Shown here piece by piece: positions 23,290 to 31,202 of a stretch of 64,000 bases of DNA. The notes below the pieces were generated by a model. That model was not told where the DNA came from, did no database searches, and saw nothing but the letters and a program-made list of their open reading frames with translations. Made by a program: the position numbers and the translations under genes. Positions within the stretch are counted from its first letter, which is position 1, and every line of letters starts with the position of its first letter. Source of the stretch: a virus; the IMG/VR virus record IMGVR_UViG_3300032093_000002, positions 124,001 through 188,000 of that record; one strand, written 5' to 3'.

Positions 23290-23820
23290 ATGAAAAAATA
23301 TATTCTGATTCTCTCGCTTTTCTTAATTTCTTGTGAAAGATATGTGACTGAGGTCTCTGACCTTACAATGAGTGGAAAGTATGTTGTCTCTAAATTACAG
23401 GTTATTCAAATAGTTAATCCTGTTAGTAAAGATTCTACATACCTATCAAATCAAATTTTTATCGAAAAAAGTCTCCCCGACCCATTTGACACAATCAAAA
23501 TAAACGATTTTTATATCCATTTTACTTATTCAAATGTTATGATTGGGTGGGAACGATATTATGAACGTTGGGAATACGGAAATCCTCAGACTGAGCCAAT
23601 TTTTTATAATAGAATACCTTGGACATTCGATGCTTATGCTCTCGGCAAGATACAATTCAATTATATTCCTAAAAATAAAGGGGTAGTCTTTCCAGTAATA
23701 TTACAGGTTGATAGTGATAGATTCGAAACACTTCAACTTTCAGGTTTGGAATACACTCCCCTTGGAGCTAATGGTCCAAGATATCGATTAATATTTTCTC
23801 TCACAAGAGTTGGACCCTAA
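23290..23820 (+). CDS. Lipoprotein, 176 aa
   Basis: The N-terminus MKKYILILSLFLISCERY is a lipoprotein signal peptide with lipobox LISC. The mature part is predicted beta-rich (YIHFTYSNVMIGWERYYERWEYG) without a recognised domain. Bacteroidota phages and their hosts both use such lipoproteins. The host-type promoter suggests expression before the late phase, as expected of a superinfection-exclusion or envelope protein (inference). It overlaps the convergent gene by 4 nt. Confidence 0.7.
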   Translation: MKKYILILSLFLISCERYVTEVSDLTMSGKYVVSKLQVIQIVNPVSKDSTYLSNQIFIEKSLPDPFDTIKINDFYIHFTYSNVMIGWERYYERWEYGNPQTEPIFYNRIPWTFDAYALGKIQFNYIPKNKGVVFPVILQVDSDRFETLQLSGLEYTPLGANGPRYRLIFSLTRVGP

Positions 23821-24119
23821 TACGATTGTGATTTCGGAAGAAATTTAGGGTTAATTGTGTAATATTCATTCAAAAATATTATTAACTCTTCTTCGTCCAA
23901 CTCAATTTTTTCTTCACCTGCCACAACGTCATCTTCGAATTCATCTTCAAAAAAATTAAATGATTCTGTAATCAAATCAAATCCATATTCTTCTATAATT
24001 CTATAGTCAATATTATCCGTTCTTATTTCCTCATCACTGTCACTTATTGTTCTAAATACAACTTCTACGATGTTACTCTCGTTGTTAAAGAAATAAGAAA
24101 TAATTTCTTTTACTTCCAT
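23817..24119 (-). CDS. Small acidic protein, unknown
   Basis: A 100-aa, very acidic protein (EDEFEDDVVAGEEKIELDEE) with a short basic C-terminus. Acidic small phage proteins are often DNA mimics or inhibitors of host nucleic-acid enzymes, but nothing in the sequence proves that here. It stands alone between two plus-strand genes. Confidence 0.55.
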   Translation of the reverse strand: MEVKEIISYFFNNESNIVEVVFRTISDSDEEIRTDNIDYRIIEEYGFDLITESFNFFEDEFEDDVVAGEEKIELDEEELIIFLNEYYTINPKFLPKSQSY

Positions 24120-24198
24120 AATTTGTTTTTATAAGAAATATTATAAAATCACATAAAAGTCATTCCTTGAAATTTTATTTTACCATTTTTTTTAACTG

Positions 24199-24206
24199 TA
24201 TTTATT
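24199..24206 (+). promoter_or_regulatory. TATTTATW late-type motif
   Basis: Plus-strand TATTTATT, 27 nt before the start at 24234; the long gap favours a promoter over a ribosome signal. Confidence 0.45.
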
Positions 24207-24233
24207 GTTATAATTTATTATAAAAACTTTAAG

Positions 24234-24830
24234 ATGAGATTTAATTCACTTACAATAGATGATTTTTACGCTAACCCAATGGATGTAAGAAATTTTGCTT
24301 TGAGTCAAGAATTCAAAGTGAGAGGAAATTATCCAGGACAAAGAACAAGGTCCTTTCTGAATGAACCGTTAAAAAAGAAACTCAGGGACATTTTATACCC
24401 ATTCGCGGGTGAAATTACTTATTGGGGAAGTGATGACCCTGAAAATAACTACACGGGTTCTTTTCAATACACATTAGCATCCGATAGGTCTTGGATTCAT
24501 GCAGACTCTACAACCGATTGGGCGGCAGTTTGTTATTTAACTCCTAATGCACCATTGAGTTCTGGAACAGGCATTTTCAGACACAAATCGACAGGGTGGA
24601 TGCGTTATGATTACAAAAGAGAAAATGAGGTAGGATATAAAGAATCTGCTCCTCCCGGTTACGACATGCAAGATTACACTAAATGGGAAATTGTTGATAG
24701 AATTGGAAATGTTTTCAACAGATTAATAATGTATCGTGCCGACAACTATCATGTTTCTTTAGATTATTTTGGTAAAGACATGAATGATGGAAGATTGTTT
24801 CAAGTTTTTTTCTTCAATACTGAACGTTAA
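24234..24830 (+). CDS. DUF6445-like / 2OG-Fe(II) oxygenase-fold protein
   Basis: In this 198-aa protein, SWIHADSTTDWAAVCYLTP carries a His-x-Asp pair in the position of the iron ligands of 2-oxoglutarate oxygenases. A distal His in NYHVSLDYFG and an Arg in GRLFQVFF would complete the iron and 2OG sites. The layout matches the DUF6445 group. The substrate is unknown; protein or sugar hydroxylation is likely. Two other oxygenases lie at 25237-25839 and 33936-34508. Confidence 0.65.
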   Translation: MRFNSLTIDDFYANPMDVRNFALSQEFKVRGNYPGQRTRSFLNEPLKKKLRDILYPFAGEITYWGSDDPENNYTGSFQYTLASDRSWIHADSTTDWAAVCYLTPNAPLSSGTGIFRHKSTGWMRYDYKRENEVGYKESAPPGYDMQDYTKWEIVDRIGNVFNRLIMYRADNYHVSLDYFGKDMNDGRLFQVFFFNTER

Positions 24831-25237
24831 TCTAACTCAAATTTTAACAATAACTCGGGATTTAGTTTTGCTATAACCTCCATTATCCCCTCAGAACAAT
24901 AACATAAATGTGAGGTGCTCCAAACGAACCTTCCATAATTAAATCCTAAAACAGATGCACCAATATCCTTTCCCTCCGATATTGGTTTCAAGAAAAAATC
25001 ATCCAAATTTACTAAAAAATCTAATGCATCACTGATTCTTGTTTCGTAAACGGGAATTTGGACTTGCTGAATTATTTCTTTGAAAGTGTGATAATCAGTT
25101 TTTTCACATGGCGGTTCCGAAATTGGTTGAATGTCTAAAAGTTCATTCCTTGTATTAGGGGTAAGATGCCATAACCAATATTGGTTAGATACACTTATTT
25201 TCCTGAAGTCTTTAACTTCAATTTTATTATTAATCAT
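24827..25237 (-). CDS. Unknown 136-aa protein
   Basis: A soluble product with several aromatic residues and Cys/His (STSHLCYCSEG). It overlaps the oxygenase genes on both sides by a few bases and shares its first base with the stop of the upstream oxygenase gene, so it is coupled to it. It might be a substrate or partner of the hydroxylase. No family recognised. Confidence 0.5.
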   Translation of the reverse strand: MINNKIEVKDFRKISVSNQYWLWHLTPNTRNELLDIQPISEPPCEKTDYHTFKEIIQQVQIPVYETRISDALDFLVNLDDFFLKPISEGKDIGASVLGFNYGRFVWSTSHLCYCSEGIMEVIAKLNPELLLKFELD

Positions 25238-25839
25238 TATCTCAAATTAGCTCCACACAGCCAAGTTACAAGTGACCTTCTCAAACCAGAAGAAAGAGGT
25301 GTTACTCTGTGTAAAACAAATGAAGGGAAAAAACATATTAACCCCTTTTCTCTTGGAACTGAAAGAATGCTACCACCCAAATTCATTTGTAAATCGCCTC
25401 CTTCATACTCAGTGGGTTCTGATAGTTGTAAAACAACAGACAACTTTCTGTTGGAGATGCCAACACCCAAATCAGCATGCCAATCATAATGACCACCATT
25501 ACCATAATATGTTGTATATTGTAAATCATCCTGAAAATCCCAAATGTCAAAATTCCACATTTCAGCATTTGCCTTAATTGCTAAATCTGAAATTCTATCA
25601 AATATCCATTGAGATTCTGTGTTTTTTCCCATCCAAGAAATATCACTTACTCTATAGTCAGATGTGCTTTCAGAGTTTCCGTCATCACCAACGACAGTCC
25701 CCTTGATTTTGTTAAGAGAGTCACCGTATTTGATTATAGAATCAAGTTCCTCAGAACTGAAAGCGTTTGTGAAATAATAATAATTGAAGTGATTTACATT
25801 GTTTCTTTGGTTAGACACAAATTTATTTTCGTTGGCCAT
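25237..25839 (-). CDS. PKHD-type 2OG-Fe(II) hydroxylase
   Basis: The 200-aa protein has a canonical jelly-roll oxygenase core: HYDWHADLG (His-x-Asp iron ligands), KLSVVLQLSEPTEYEGGDL, GLICFFPSFVLHRVTP (distal His) and LRRSLVTWLCG (Arg for 2-oxoglutarate). This is the pattern of the PKHD hydroxylase group common in T4-like and large phages. It would hydroxylate a protein side chain or small molecule using O2 and 2OG. Confidence 0.88.
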   Translation of the reverse strand: MANENKFVSNQRNNVNHFNYYYFTNAFSSEELDSIIKYGDSLNKIKGTVVGDDGNSESTSDYRVSDISWMGKNTESQWIFDRISDLAIKANAEMWNFDIWDFQDDLQYTTYYGNGGHYDWHADLGVGISNRKLSVVLQLSEPTEYEGGDLQMNLGGSILSVPREKGLICFFPSFVLHRVTPLSSGLRRSLVTWLCGANLR

Positions 25840-25885
25840 GTTTTTTTCTTTAATTTTAGGTTTAATCCGATACTATTTCAATAGT

Positions 25886-26806
25886 ATGTTTCAAAAAAAA
25901 ATAATTTTTGATGTAGTAATCCTGAAAGAAAATTCGAGCCTAATAGATATACGGATACAAGAAAATAAAGATTACATCGACCATTTTATTATCATCGGTA
26001 AAGAAAATTTAATTGATGAAATACAAGATTTGATTAAGACGTATCCCAATATAATTTTTAAAACTACAAATGAGTTTGATAATTTAAAATTATCTAAATT
26101 AATAAAAGAAACTATAAAACCGTTGTTCAAAAATTTTGAGGATTTGATACTAATTTCCGATGAATTTTCAATCCCCTATATCAAAAATTTTAAAGACGAA
26201 GACCTTGATTTTTATGCATATAAATTCAATTCTCATAAAGTAATCGATTCGACTTTTGAAAAAAGACGTAAATTTTTGGAGTTGGGCACTGCAATTATGG
26301 ATTACAGTTTCATAGTATACCAAAAAGATTTTCTCACAATTTTGGAAAAAAATAAAAACAAAGTTTTTGATTTTCTACAAACAGAACCGAAGGGAATAAA
26401 AATTGAAAAAACTTCCTCAACCTATCTTTGTCCGATTTCGAATATTGATGTCTTATGGATTCATGAAAAAAATAGTGAAACAGACTCAAAAAAAATTCTA
26501 ATCAATTTTGATGATAATTTCGAATATGAATTTGATTCATACGATAAAATAATTGAAATAGAACCTGTCCATACGTTTCCTGAATCGACCTACTATGACC
26601 CACAACATAAAGTTAATCGTTTGAAGATATTTGTTCCAAATAACGAGATGTATGAATCACCAAATTTTTTGAAAAGTTATTTGAAAAATGAAATTTTGAG
26701 AATTTTAAATTTTCTACCAACACAGGATAATGATGAAATATTTTTAAAATATGAAGACGAAAAAATGACCATTCATATTTCAATGGAATTAAAAAACCCC
26801 TCATGA
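25886..26806 (+). CDS. Diverged GT17-like glycosyltransferase (tentative)
   Basis: A 306-aa protein starting at 25886. The first 100 residues follow the GT17 plan: an opening strand (IIFDVVILKENSS), IDIRIQENKDYIDHFIII, and EDLILISDEFSIPYI where GT17 enzymes have SDxDEIP. The catalytic DxD is lost here (EFS), so the protein is either inactive or uses another metal site. The C-terminal half is beta-rich and unrecognised. An ATG further upstream would overlap the divergent oxygenase and is not used. Alternative: a fold relative without transferase activity. Confidence 0.4.
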   Translation: MFQKKIIFDVVILKENSSLIDIRIQENKDYIDHFIIIGKENLIDEIQDLIKTYPNIIFKTTNEFDNLKLSKLIKETIKPLFKNFEDLILISDEFSIPYIKNFKDEDLDFYAYKFNSHKVIDSTFEKRRKFLELGTAIMDYSFIVYQKDFLTILEKNKNKVFDFLQTEPKGIKIEKTSSTYLCPISNIDVLWIHEKNSETDSKKILINFDDNFEYEFDSYDKIIEIEPVHTFPESTYYDPQHKVNRLKIFVPNNEMYESPNFLKSYLKNEILRILNFLPTQDNDEIFLKYEDEKMTIHISMELKNPS

Positions 26807-26815
26807 GAGGGGTTT
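26795..26815. terminator. Bidirectional terminator
   Basis: Stem CCCCTC/GAGGGG (26797-26802 with 26807-26812) between convergent genes, with A and T runs on the two sides. Confidence 0.85.
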
Positions 26816-26819
26816 TAAA

Positions 26820-28052
26820 TTATTTGATAACTTTCATTCTTAACATCATTTCCATTATTCTATTTTTCTTATTGATGAAATTCTCTCTGAGGTCCTCATC
26901 AATTTCATCCCAATTTCCTGTATGAGCTTTGATTTCTTCCCATGATTTATCTTCAGGATTAAATTTTGTCAAATCTAAATCAAGTTCATCTTTAGCCAAA
27001 TCTTTTTTCCAATATACATCATCTTCTGCAGTATCATCACTATTTGTTTCACCGTAACTTGACGTTTGGTATGGTCCTGCACTTCCTGGCCCTTCACTAT
27101 CGAAATCATATGCTGGTTCCATATCACCATATATTCCTTGAACTCCTGAGATATCATTTGCTTCTTCGAGCTCATCGTCTTCAAAAGCAGATTCCATAAA
27201 TTCAAAGTCATCTTCTTCATCCAATTCACTTTCAGTTGGATAAACTGAATCAGGTCCGTTGCTTTGGAATTCGTATGCCTTTCCTTCCTCACTTTTATCC
27301 AAATCCATATCATCCGCTTCTATATCGAATGGACCATCTCCAATTTTAGGTCCCTCTGATTCAAAATCATATGCTGGGTCAATATTACTTATATCCATGT
27401 CGGGTGCATTTCCACCACCTGTATATCCTTGTTCATACATCTCACCACCATCCGCTTGCAAATCTTCAAAACCATCATCTTCATTATCAGGGTCCTCGTA
27501 ATCATCTTCTACTTGTTCATTTTTGATTCCCTTCATATGATGCATTTTTTCAAATGTTCCGTATTTGTTTCCACCACCTTCAACATAATCAAATTCATCA
27601 TCACCCAAATCTTCTACGTTGTAGATATCATCTAAGTGTCCAACTTCTTCGATTTCTTCCATTTTGTATCCACACTCCATACATTCTCCTTCCGTCATGG
27701 CACCTCCACATTCTGAACACATTAATTCTTTAGACTCTTCCATTGCACCCACTTCACCTTTCCAACCACACTCCATACATTCTCCTTCCATCATCATTGA
27801 ACCACATTTATCGCAAACTTCTTTTTGTTCCTTTTGTTCGTTGATTCCAACGTTTGTATATGGTTTTACGACTCCTTTGTTATTAAGAACCGCACCTTCT
27901 TTATCTTTAGCAAAATCCTGAACATAAAGTGGTTGTTCGTTATTAACATGTGGTTGCATAGTTCTATAACCATCATATAAAGTTCTGTGTTGTTTTAGAA
28001 TGTCTTCTTTCTCGTTTGGAGACAATCTATTTGCGGCAAAAAATGCGTTCAT
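26820..28052 (-). CDS. Zinc-ribbon protein with acidic YDFxSEGP repeats
   Basis: This 410-aa protein has three parts. Residues 1-32 (MNAFFAANRLSPNEKEDILK) form a charged helix that may be a divergent tag. Residues about 79-133 contain two tandem zinc ribbons, each CxxCG...ECMECG (CDKCGS, GECMECGWKG, CSECGG, GECMECGYKM). The rest is very acidic, with at least three copies of a (Y/F)(D/E)FxS(E/N)GP motif. A basic helix (INKKNRIMEMMLRMKVIK) ends it. The late-type motif lies 14 nt upstream. It could be an internal head or scaffold-like protein; not recognised. Confidence 0.65.
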   Translation of the reverse strand: MNAFFAANRLSPNEKEDILKQHRTLYDGYRTMQPHVNNEQPLYVQDFAKDKEGAVLNNKGVVKPYTNVGINEQKEQKEVCDKCGSMMMEGECMECGWKGEVGAMEESKELMCSECGGAMTEGECMECGYKMEEIEEVGHLDDIYNVEDLGDDEFDYVEGGGNKYGTFEKMHHMKGIKNEQVEDDYEDPDNEDDGFEDLQADGGEMYEQGYTGGGNAPDMDISNIDPAYDFESEGPKIGDGPFDIEADDMDLDKSEEGKAYEFQSNGPDSVYPTESELDEEDDFEFMESAFEDDELEEANDISGVQGIYGDMEPAYDFDSEGPGSAGPYQTSSYGETNSDDTAEDDVYWKKDLAKDELDLDLTKFNPEDKSWEEIKAHTGNWDEIDEDLRENFINKKNRIMEMMLRMKVIK

Positions 28053-28066
28053 AAAAAGATATTTTC

Positions 28067-28074
28067 AATAAATA
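28067..28074 (-). promoter_or_regulatory. TATTTATW late-type motif
   Basis: Minus-strand TATTTATT, 14 nt before the start at 28052. Confidence 0.55.
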
Positions 28075-28133
28075 CCACAGAATTTTTAAATTTTAGATTT
28101 TACTTGATAAACTCCTTCTATTAATATTGTTTG

Positions 28134-28207
28134 ACAGGTTGGTCTACAAAATGATAGTATCTTGGTAATTTACTTATCGCCCTTTAGATTGACCTGTTTT
28201 TTTTTTT
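28134..28207 (+). ncRNA. Long-stem RNA with T tract (terminator or small RNA)
   Basis: A 12-bp stem (28134-28145 with 28186-28197, three G-U pairs) encloses a 40-nt loop with an inner GATA/TATC pairing, followed by ten or more T. It may be the end of a small RNA or an insulator in front of the 28.2-kb operon. The rest of the 28075-28244 gap shows no gene. Confidence 0.4.
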
Positions 28208-28236
28208 GGAAAATACTTTCAATTTCTATATATTTG
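28205..28236 (+). promoter_or_regulatory. Host-type promoter TTTG-N20-TATATTTG
   Basis: TTTG 28205-28208, 20-nt spacer, TATATTTG 28229-28236, 8 nt before the start at 28245. It probably drives the whole 28245-30555 operon. Confidence 0.75.
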
Positions 28237-28244
28237 TATTCAGA

Positions 28245-28433
28245 ATGAAAAATTGGTTCATTACACATAATAGGTTTATAAAAACAAAAAATAGCTTACA
28301 TCTATTACCCGAACTATGTTTTTGGTATGATAGAAACTATTTTTTAGAAACCGGTGTTGGTTCTCCCGCTTTTGGGTTTCAAATTGGTTGGATAAAATGG
28401 AAATGGTATTTCGGATTACAAAAAGGTTATTAA
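28245..28433 (+). CDS. Small aromatic-rich protein, operon leader
   Basis: A 62-aa product rich in Trp, Tyr and Phe (FGFQIGWIKWKWYFGLQKGY). It is the first gene after a strong host-type promoter. Unknown family. Confidence 0.55.
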   Translation: MKNWFITHNRFIKTKNSLHLLPELCFWYDRNYFLETGVGSPAFGFQIGWIKWKWYFGLQKGY

Positions 28434-28434
28434 A

Positions 28435-28668
28435 ATGATAAATCCATTCTGTTTTATAGGTGCTCATAATTGGGAGTATAGAAAAGAAAAACATAAAGTT
28501 GAAGGTCATCCTCAAAATCGTGAATACATCCGCGTAGTTGTTAGAGAATGTGTTTGGTGTGGACACAGAGAACACCACCCTCTCCCAAGAGTTGAACGTA
28601 AATTCACTAACTGGAAACCCTTTGACGATATTCAGAAAGATGATACAATAAATTTTGAAAGATTATAA
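28435..28668 (+). CDS. Small Cys/His protein, unknown
   Basis: A 77-aa protein with VVVRECVWCGHREHHPLPR, a CxxC plus adjacent His cluster that could bind zinc, and an upstream FIGAHNWEYRKEKHK. It starts 1 nt after the preceding stop. Family not recognised; a nucleic-acid-binding role is plausible from charge. Confidence 0.55.
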   Translation: MINPFCFIGAHNWEYRKEKHKVEGHPQNREYIRVVVRECVWCGHREHHPLPRVERKFTNWKPFDDIQKDDTINFERL

Positions 28669-28681
28669 AAAACAAAAAAAA

Positions 28682-28894
28682 ATGCAAACATTAGTTTTCA
28701 ACACAACAACAAAAACTGTAAAATTACTCGATTCCAAAACAGCAACTGGTTCCCTCCTTTTAGAATATTCAAATATTCCAACAGTAAAAGTTTTGGAGGG
28801 TTATTATGAGGTTATCCAAAGTGACGAATTTGAAAAAAAATACCCCGTTCTCAGAGTTCCAATTGCGAATACTAATATGATTATAAGCAAATGA
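28682..28894 (+). CDS. Small unknown protein
   Basis: A 70-aa mostly beta protein starting MQTLVFNTTTKTVKLLDSKT; I take this ATG, 13 nt past the upstream stop, because the earlier in-frame ATG lies inside the preceding gene. Overlaps the next start by 4 nt (ATGA). Family not recognised. Confidence 0.55.
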   Translation: MQTLVFNTTTKTVKLLDSKTATGSLLLEYSNIPTVKVLEGYYEVIQSDEFEKKYPVLRVPIANTNMIISK

Positions 28895-29094
28895 TAAAAG
28901 ACTCCCGATTTACAGAGATTTTTGAGAATACAATTCCTCATGGTTCCTTCTTAAGTGAAAGTGCGATAAAGAGCTGCATGTATCAATCATATAAATTGGG
29001 AAATGAAGATGTTATAAAATGGTTATTAGAAAATAAACACCTTTCTGACAACATTCAATATATTGTTGACGAATGGAATAATCAAAACCGATAG
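28891..29094 (+). CDS. Small helical unknown protein
   Basis: A 67-aa product (MIKDSRFTEIFENTIPHGSF...) with helical C-terminus, coupled by ATGA overlap to the gene before. Same size class as the next gene; both have the D/E-x-I-Q pattern of small phage helical proteins. No function visible. Confidence 0.5.
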   Translation: MIKDSRFTEIFENTIPHGSFLSESAIKSCMYQSYKLGNEDVIKWLLENKHLSDNIQYIVDEWNNQNR

Positions 29095-29096
29095 AA

Positions 29097-29255
29097 ATGA
29101 CTAGCGAAGACATTGTTCAAGAAATATTATTCGAAGCACACTCGTTCGGTCTTATGGATGAAGTTCGTGAGACCGCAAGACTAATCATATTGGAAGACCC
29201 CAAAATTGATAGGGTTGTCGCATATCAAATGGCATTTGAAGAATGGGTAAAATAA
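29097..29255 (+). CDS. 52-aa helical protein
   Basis: A frame of 52 codons (MTSEDIVQEILFEAHSFGLM ... FEEWVK) between two accepted genes, starting 2 nt after one stop and overlapping the next start by 13 nt. Such tight packing supports it. Its acidic helices resemble the preceding small protein (IKWLLENKHL, VDEWN). Confidence 0.6.
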   Translation: MTSEDIVQEILFEAHSFGLMDEVRETARLIILEDPKIDRVVAYQMAFEEWVK

Positions 29256-29464
29256 AAGAACTTGATTTACATGGTCTCACAAATCTTGAGGCTCGAGACA
29301 AAGTTGAAAATTTTGTTTTACTTTATTCTACTGAATTACCAATTAGAATTATTACAGGAGGTTCGGAAAGAATGAGAAACATGACCGTAAACATTCTCCA
29401 AAAACATAAATTTACTTATGACATACCCGCACATAACACAGGTGAAATAATCGTTTTATCATGA
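29243..29464 (+). CDS. Smr-domain protein
   Basis: This 73-aa protein is a bare Smr domain: KELDLHGLTNLEARDKVENF carries the LDLHG motif, and RIITGGSERMRNM stands for the TGxGxHS loop, here TGGSERMR. Smr domains of MutS2 and relatives nick or bind branched DNA or cut RNA. The usual His after the glycine loop is missing, so activity may differ. The gene couples to thymidylate synthase by an ATGA overlap. Confidence 0.75.
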   Translation: MGKIKELDLHGLTNLEARDKVENFVLLYSTELPIRIITGGSERMRNMTVNILQKHKFTYDIPAHNTGEIIVLS

Positions 29465-30555
29465 ACAATTTGGACAAACAATATCAACAACTTTTACAAG
29501 ACATAATTGATTATGGCGTAGAAAAAACTGATAGGACCGGCACAGGTACCAAATCAATCTTTGGTTATACCATTCGACATAACATGAAGGATGGTTTTCC
29601 ACTCCTGACCACAAAAAAAATGGCTTGGAAAACAATGGTTACGGAGTTACTATGGTTTTTAAGGGGAGACACCAATATCAAATTTCTTGTAGATAACAAT
29701 TGTCATATTTGGGATGGAGATGCATATAAAAACTATTTGAAGGTCACCAAACGTGAATTCGAATTGAATTCGTCGATGTCGAGTCATCCTCATTTCAATT
29801 TGAAAACCAAAGAGGATTTCATTGATAAAATTAAAACCGATAAGAAGTTTGCAAAAGAATATGGTGAACTAGGACCAATCTACGGTAAGCAATGGAGACA
29901 ATGGCAAGGATGGATGACTTATGATGAGAATAAAAAGGGCTCGTTGTGGTTTGACCAAATTTCAAGAGCAATTCAACTTTTGAAAACCGACCCCGACAGT
30001 AGGAGAATAATGGTTTCTGCGTGGAACGTGGCAGAAATTGATGAAATGGTTCTACCCCCATGTCATTATGGATTTCAAGTTTATACGAGAGAGTTGAGTC
30101 ATCAAGAAAGAAGTGATTTAAAAAATTCTCCACCTTTTAATTATGGCAAACCAGCAAATGGTAAATTAATTGATAAGAGATTATTAGATAGTTGTAATGT
30201 ACCAACCCGAGCAATCTCTTTAATGTGGAATCAACGCTCAGTTGATACTTTCTTAGGCTTGCCCTTCAATATTGCATCTTACGGTTTACTACTGACTTTG
30301 TTCGGCAAACTTTTAAACATGGTCCCAGAACAGTTAATTGGAAATTTGGGTGATACACATCTTTATATGAATCATTTAGACCAAGCAATAGAGCAAAAGT
30401 CGAGACAATCCTACGAGCTTCCTTGGGTTAATTTAAATTTCGAGTTCCAATATAGAGATGGTTATTTAGTGGACTGGAACAAAATACGTGTAACTGATAT
30501 CGAATTGATGAATTACCTTTCAGCTCCACCAATCAAAGCCCCTCTGAGTAATTAA
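29461..30555 (+). CDS. thyA: Thymidylate synthase (dUMP-type)
   Basis: A 364-aa ThyA, about 100 residues longer than the bacterial enzyme because of insertions at about residues 95-135 and 210-250. The catalytic Cys201 lies in LPPCHYGFQVY; QRSVDTFLGLPFNIASYG holds the Asn (residue 270) that selects dUMP, where dCMP hydroxymethylases have Asp; GDTHLYMNHLDQ binds the sugar. It makes dTMP from dUMP with methylenetetrahydrofolate. Its operon and host-type promoter fit early nucleotide supply. Insertions of this kind occur in phage ThyA enzymes. Confidence 0.93.
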   Translation: MNNLDKQYQQLLQDIIDYGVEKTDRTGTGTKSIFGYTIRHNMKDGFPLLTTKKMAWKTMVTELLWFLRGDTNIKFLVDNNCHIWDGDAYKNYLKVTKREFELNSSMSSHPHFNLKTKEDFIDKIKTDKKFAKEYGELGPIYGKQWRQWQGWMTYDENKKGSLWFDQISRAIQLLKTDPDSRRIMVSAWNVAEIDEMVLPPCHYGFQVYTRELSHQERSDLKNSPPFNYGKPANGKLIDKRLLDSCNVPTRAISLMWNQRSVDTFLGLPFNIASYGLLLTLFGKLLNMVPEQLIGNLGDTHLYMNHLDQAIEQKSRQSYELPWVNLNFEFQYRDGYLVDWNKIRVTDIELMNYLSAPPIKAPLSN

Positions 30556-31169
30556 TTGTTTCTAAGACCCGATAATACAATGTAAAGTTCCAAAATATCT
30601 TTTGAGAATTTTCTTGCATAAAAATTTACTTGGTCCATGTTTTCCAAATCTTTGTTGTGCTTTACCATGTAATTTACAACTCCCTGAATAATCTTATCTT
30701 TCGCAATGTCGGCTTCTTTCAAAAATTCTTGAAAATCTTCGTCATCCTCTCTACCTTCACCATAGTATCTGTCGATATGTTCACTTCCCGAATATAACAA
30801 TGGAAATGAGCCCATCATGTTTACAATTCCTGTATCTCTCAACTTATACAAAAATTTTTCTAACCATCTCCAATCGAAATTTTCAAAAATATCTTCTTTT
30901 TTTGTAATTGTGTTCCAAACTGTGTCACCCTTTTGCTCTTGAATATTTTTTGCTTCGACTATTCTCCAAGCATCGGAGGAAGTCACTAAAGATAATGAAC
31001 TCCCGTTATCCCAATTAACTTCAATTAAAAAATCGTTTTCTTCAAACGGGTCTCTAACCACTTTTTTAACTATTCCGACGGTTCCAGGTGGAACTCCCGT
31101 TTCCCCTTCCATGTGAAGACACATAACCTTATCTCCTAAACCAGGAATGACGTTTATTTTTTTGTCCAT
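30552..31169 (-). CDS. Unknown protein with SH3/KOW-like N-terminus
   Basis: The first about 70 residues (IPGLGDKVMCLHMEGETGVP, then GTVGIVKKVVRDPF and IEVNWDNGSSLSL) follow the small beta-barrel plan of KOW or DUF4314-type domains, which often bind nucleic acid. A helical C-terminal domain of about 130 residues follows (FKEADIAKDKIIQ-type helices). The late-type motif is 3 nt upstream and back to back with that of the next gene. Function unknown. Confidence 0.6.
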   Translation of the reverse strand: MDKKINVIPGLGDKVMCLHMEGETGVPPGTVGIVKKVVRDPFEENDFLIEVNWDNGSSLSLVTSSDAWRIVEAKNIQEQKGDTVWNTITKKEDIFENFDWRWLEKFLYKLRDTGIVNMMGSFPLLYSGSEHIDRYYGEGREDDEDFQEFLKEADIAKDKIIQGVVNYMVKHNKDLENMDQVNFYARKFSKDILELYIVLSGLRNN

Positions 31170-31172
31170 AAC

Positions 31173-31180
31173 AATAAATA
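31173..31180 (-). promoter_or_regulatory. TATTTATW late-type motif
   Basis: Minus-strand TATTTATT, 3 nt before the start at 31169. Confidence 0.6.
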
Positions 31181-31189
31181 TAACACGAG

Positions 31190-31197
31190 TATTTATA
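31190..31197 (+). promoter_or_regulatory. TATTTATW late-type motif
   Basis: Plus-strand TATTTATA, 5 nt before the start at 31203; only 9 nt from the divergent motif. Confidence 0.6.
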
Positions 31198-31202
31198 ATT
31201 GT

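Noticed and set aside
27000-27450. Repeated units as a CRISPR array
   Set aside because: Repeats are in-frame protein repeats (YDFxSEGP) with irregular spacing and no constant DNA repeat.
27259-27921. Plus-strand frames over the zinc-ribbon/acidic gene
   Set aside because: Ser/Pro-rich products are the antisense of acidic codons; no motif or promoter.
29461-30555. dCMP hydroxymethylase instead of thymidylate synthase
   Set aside because: The residue that selects the pyrimidine is Asn in GLPFNIASY, as in dUMP-type enzymes.
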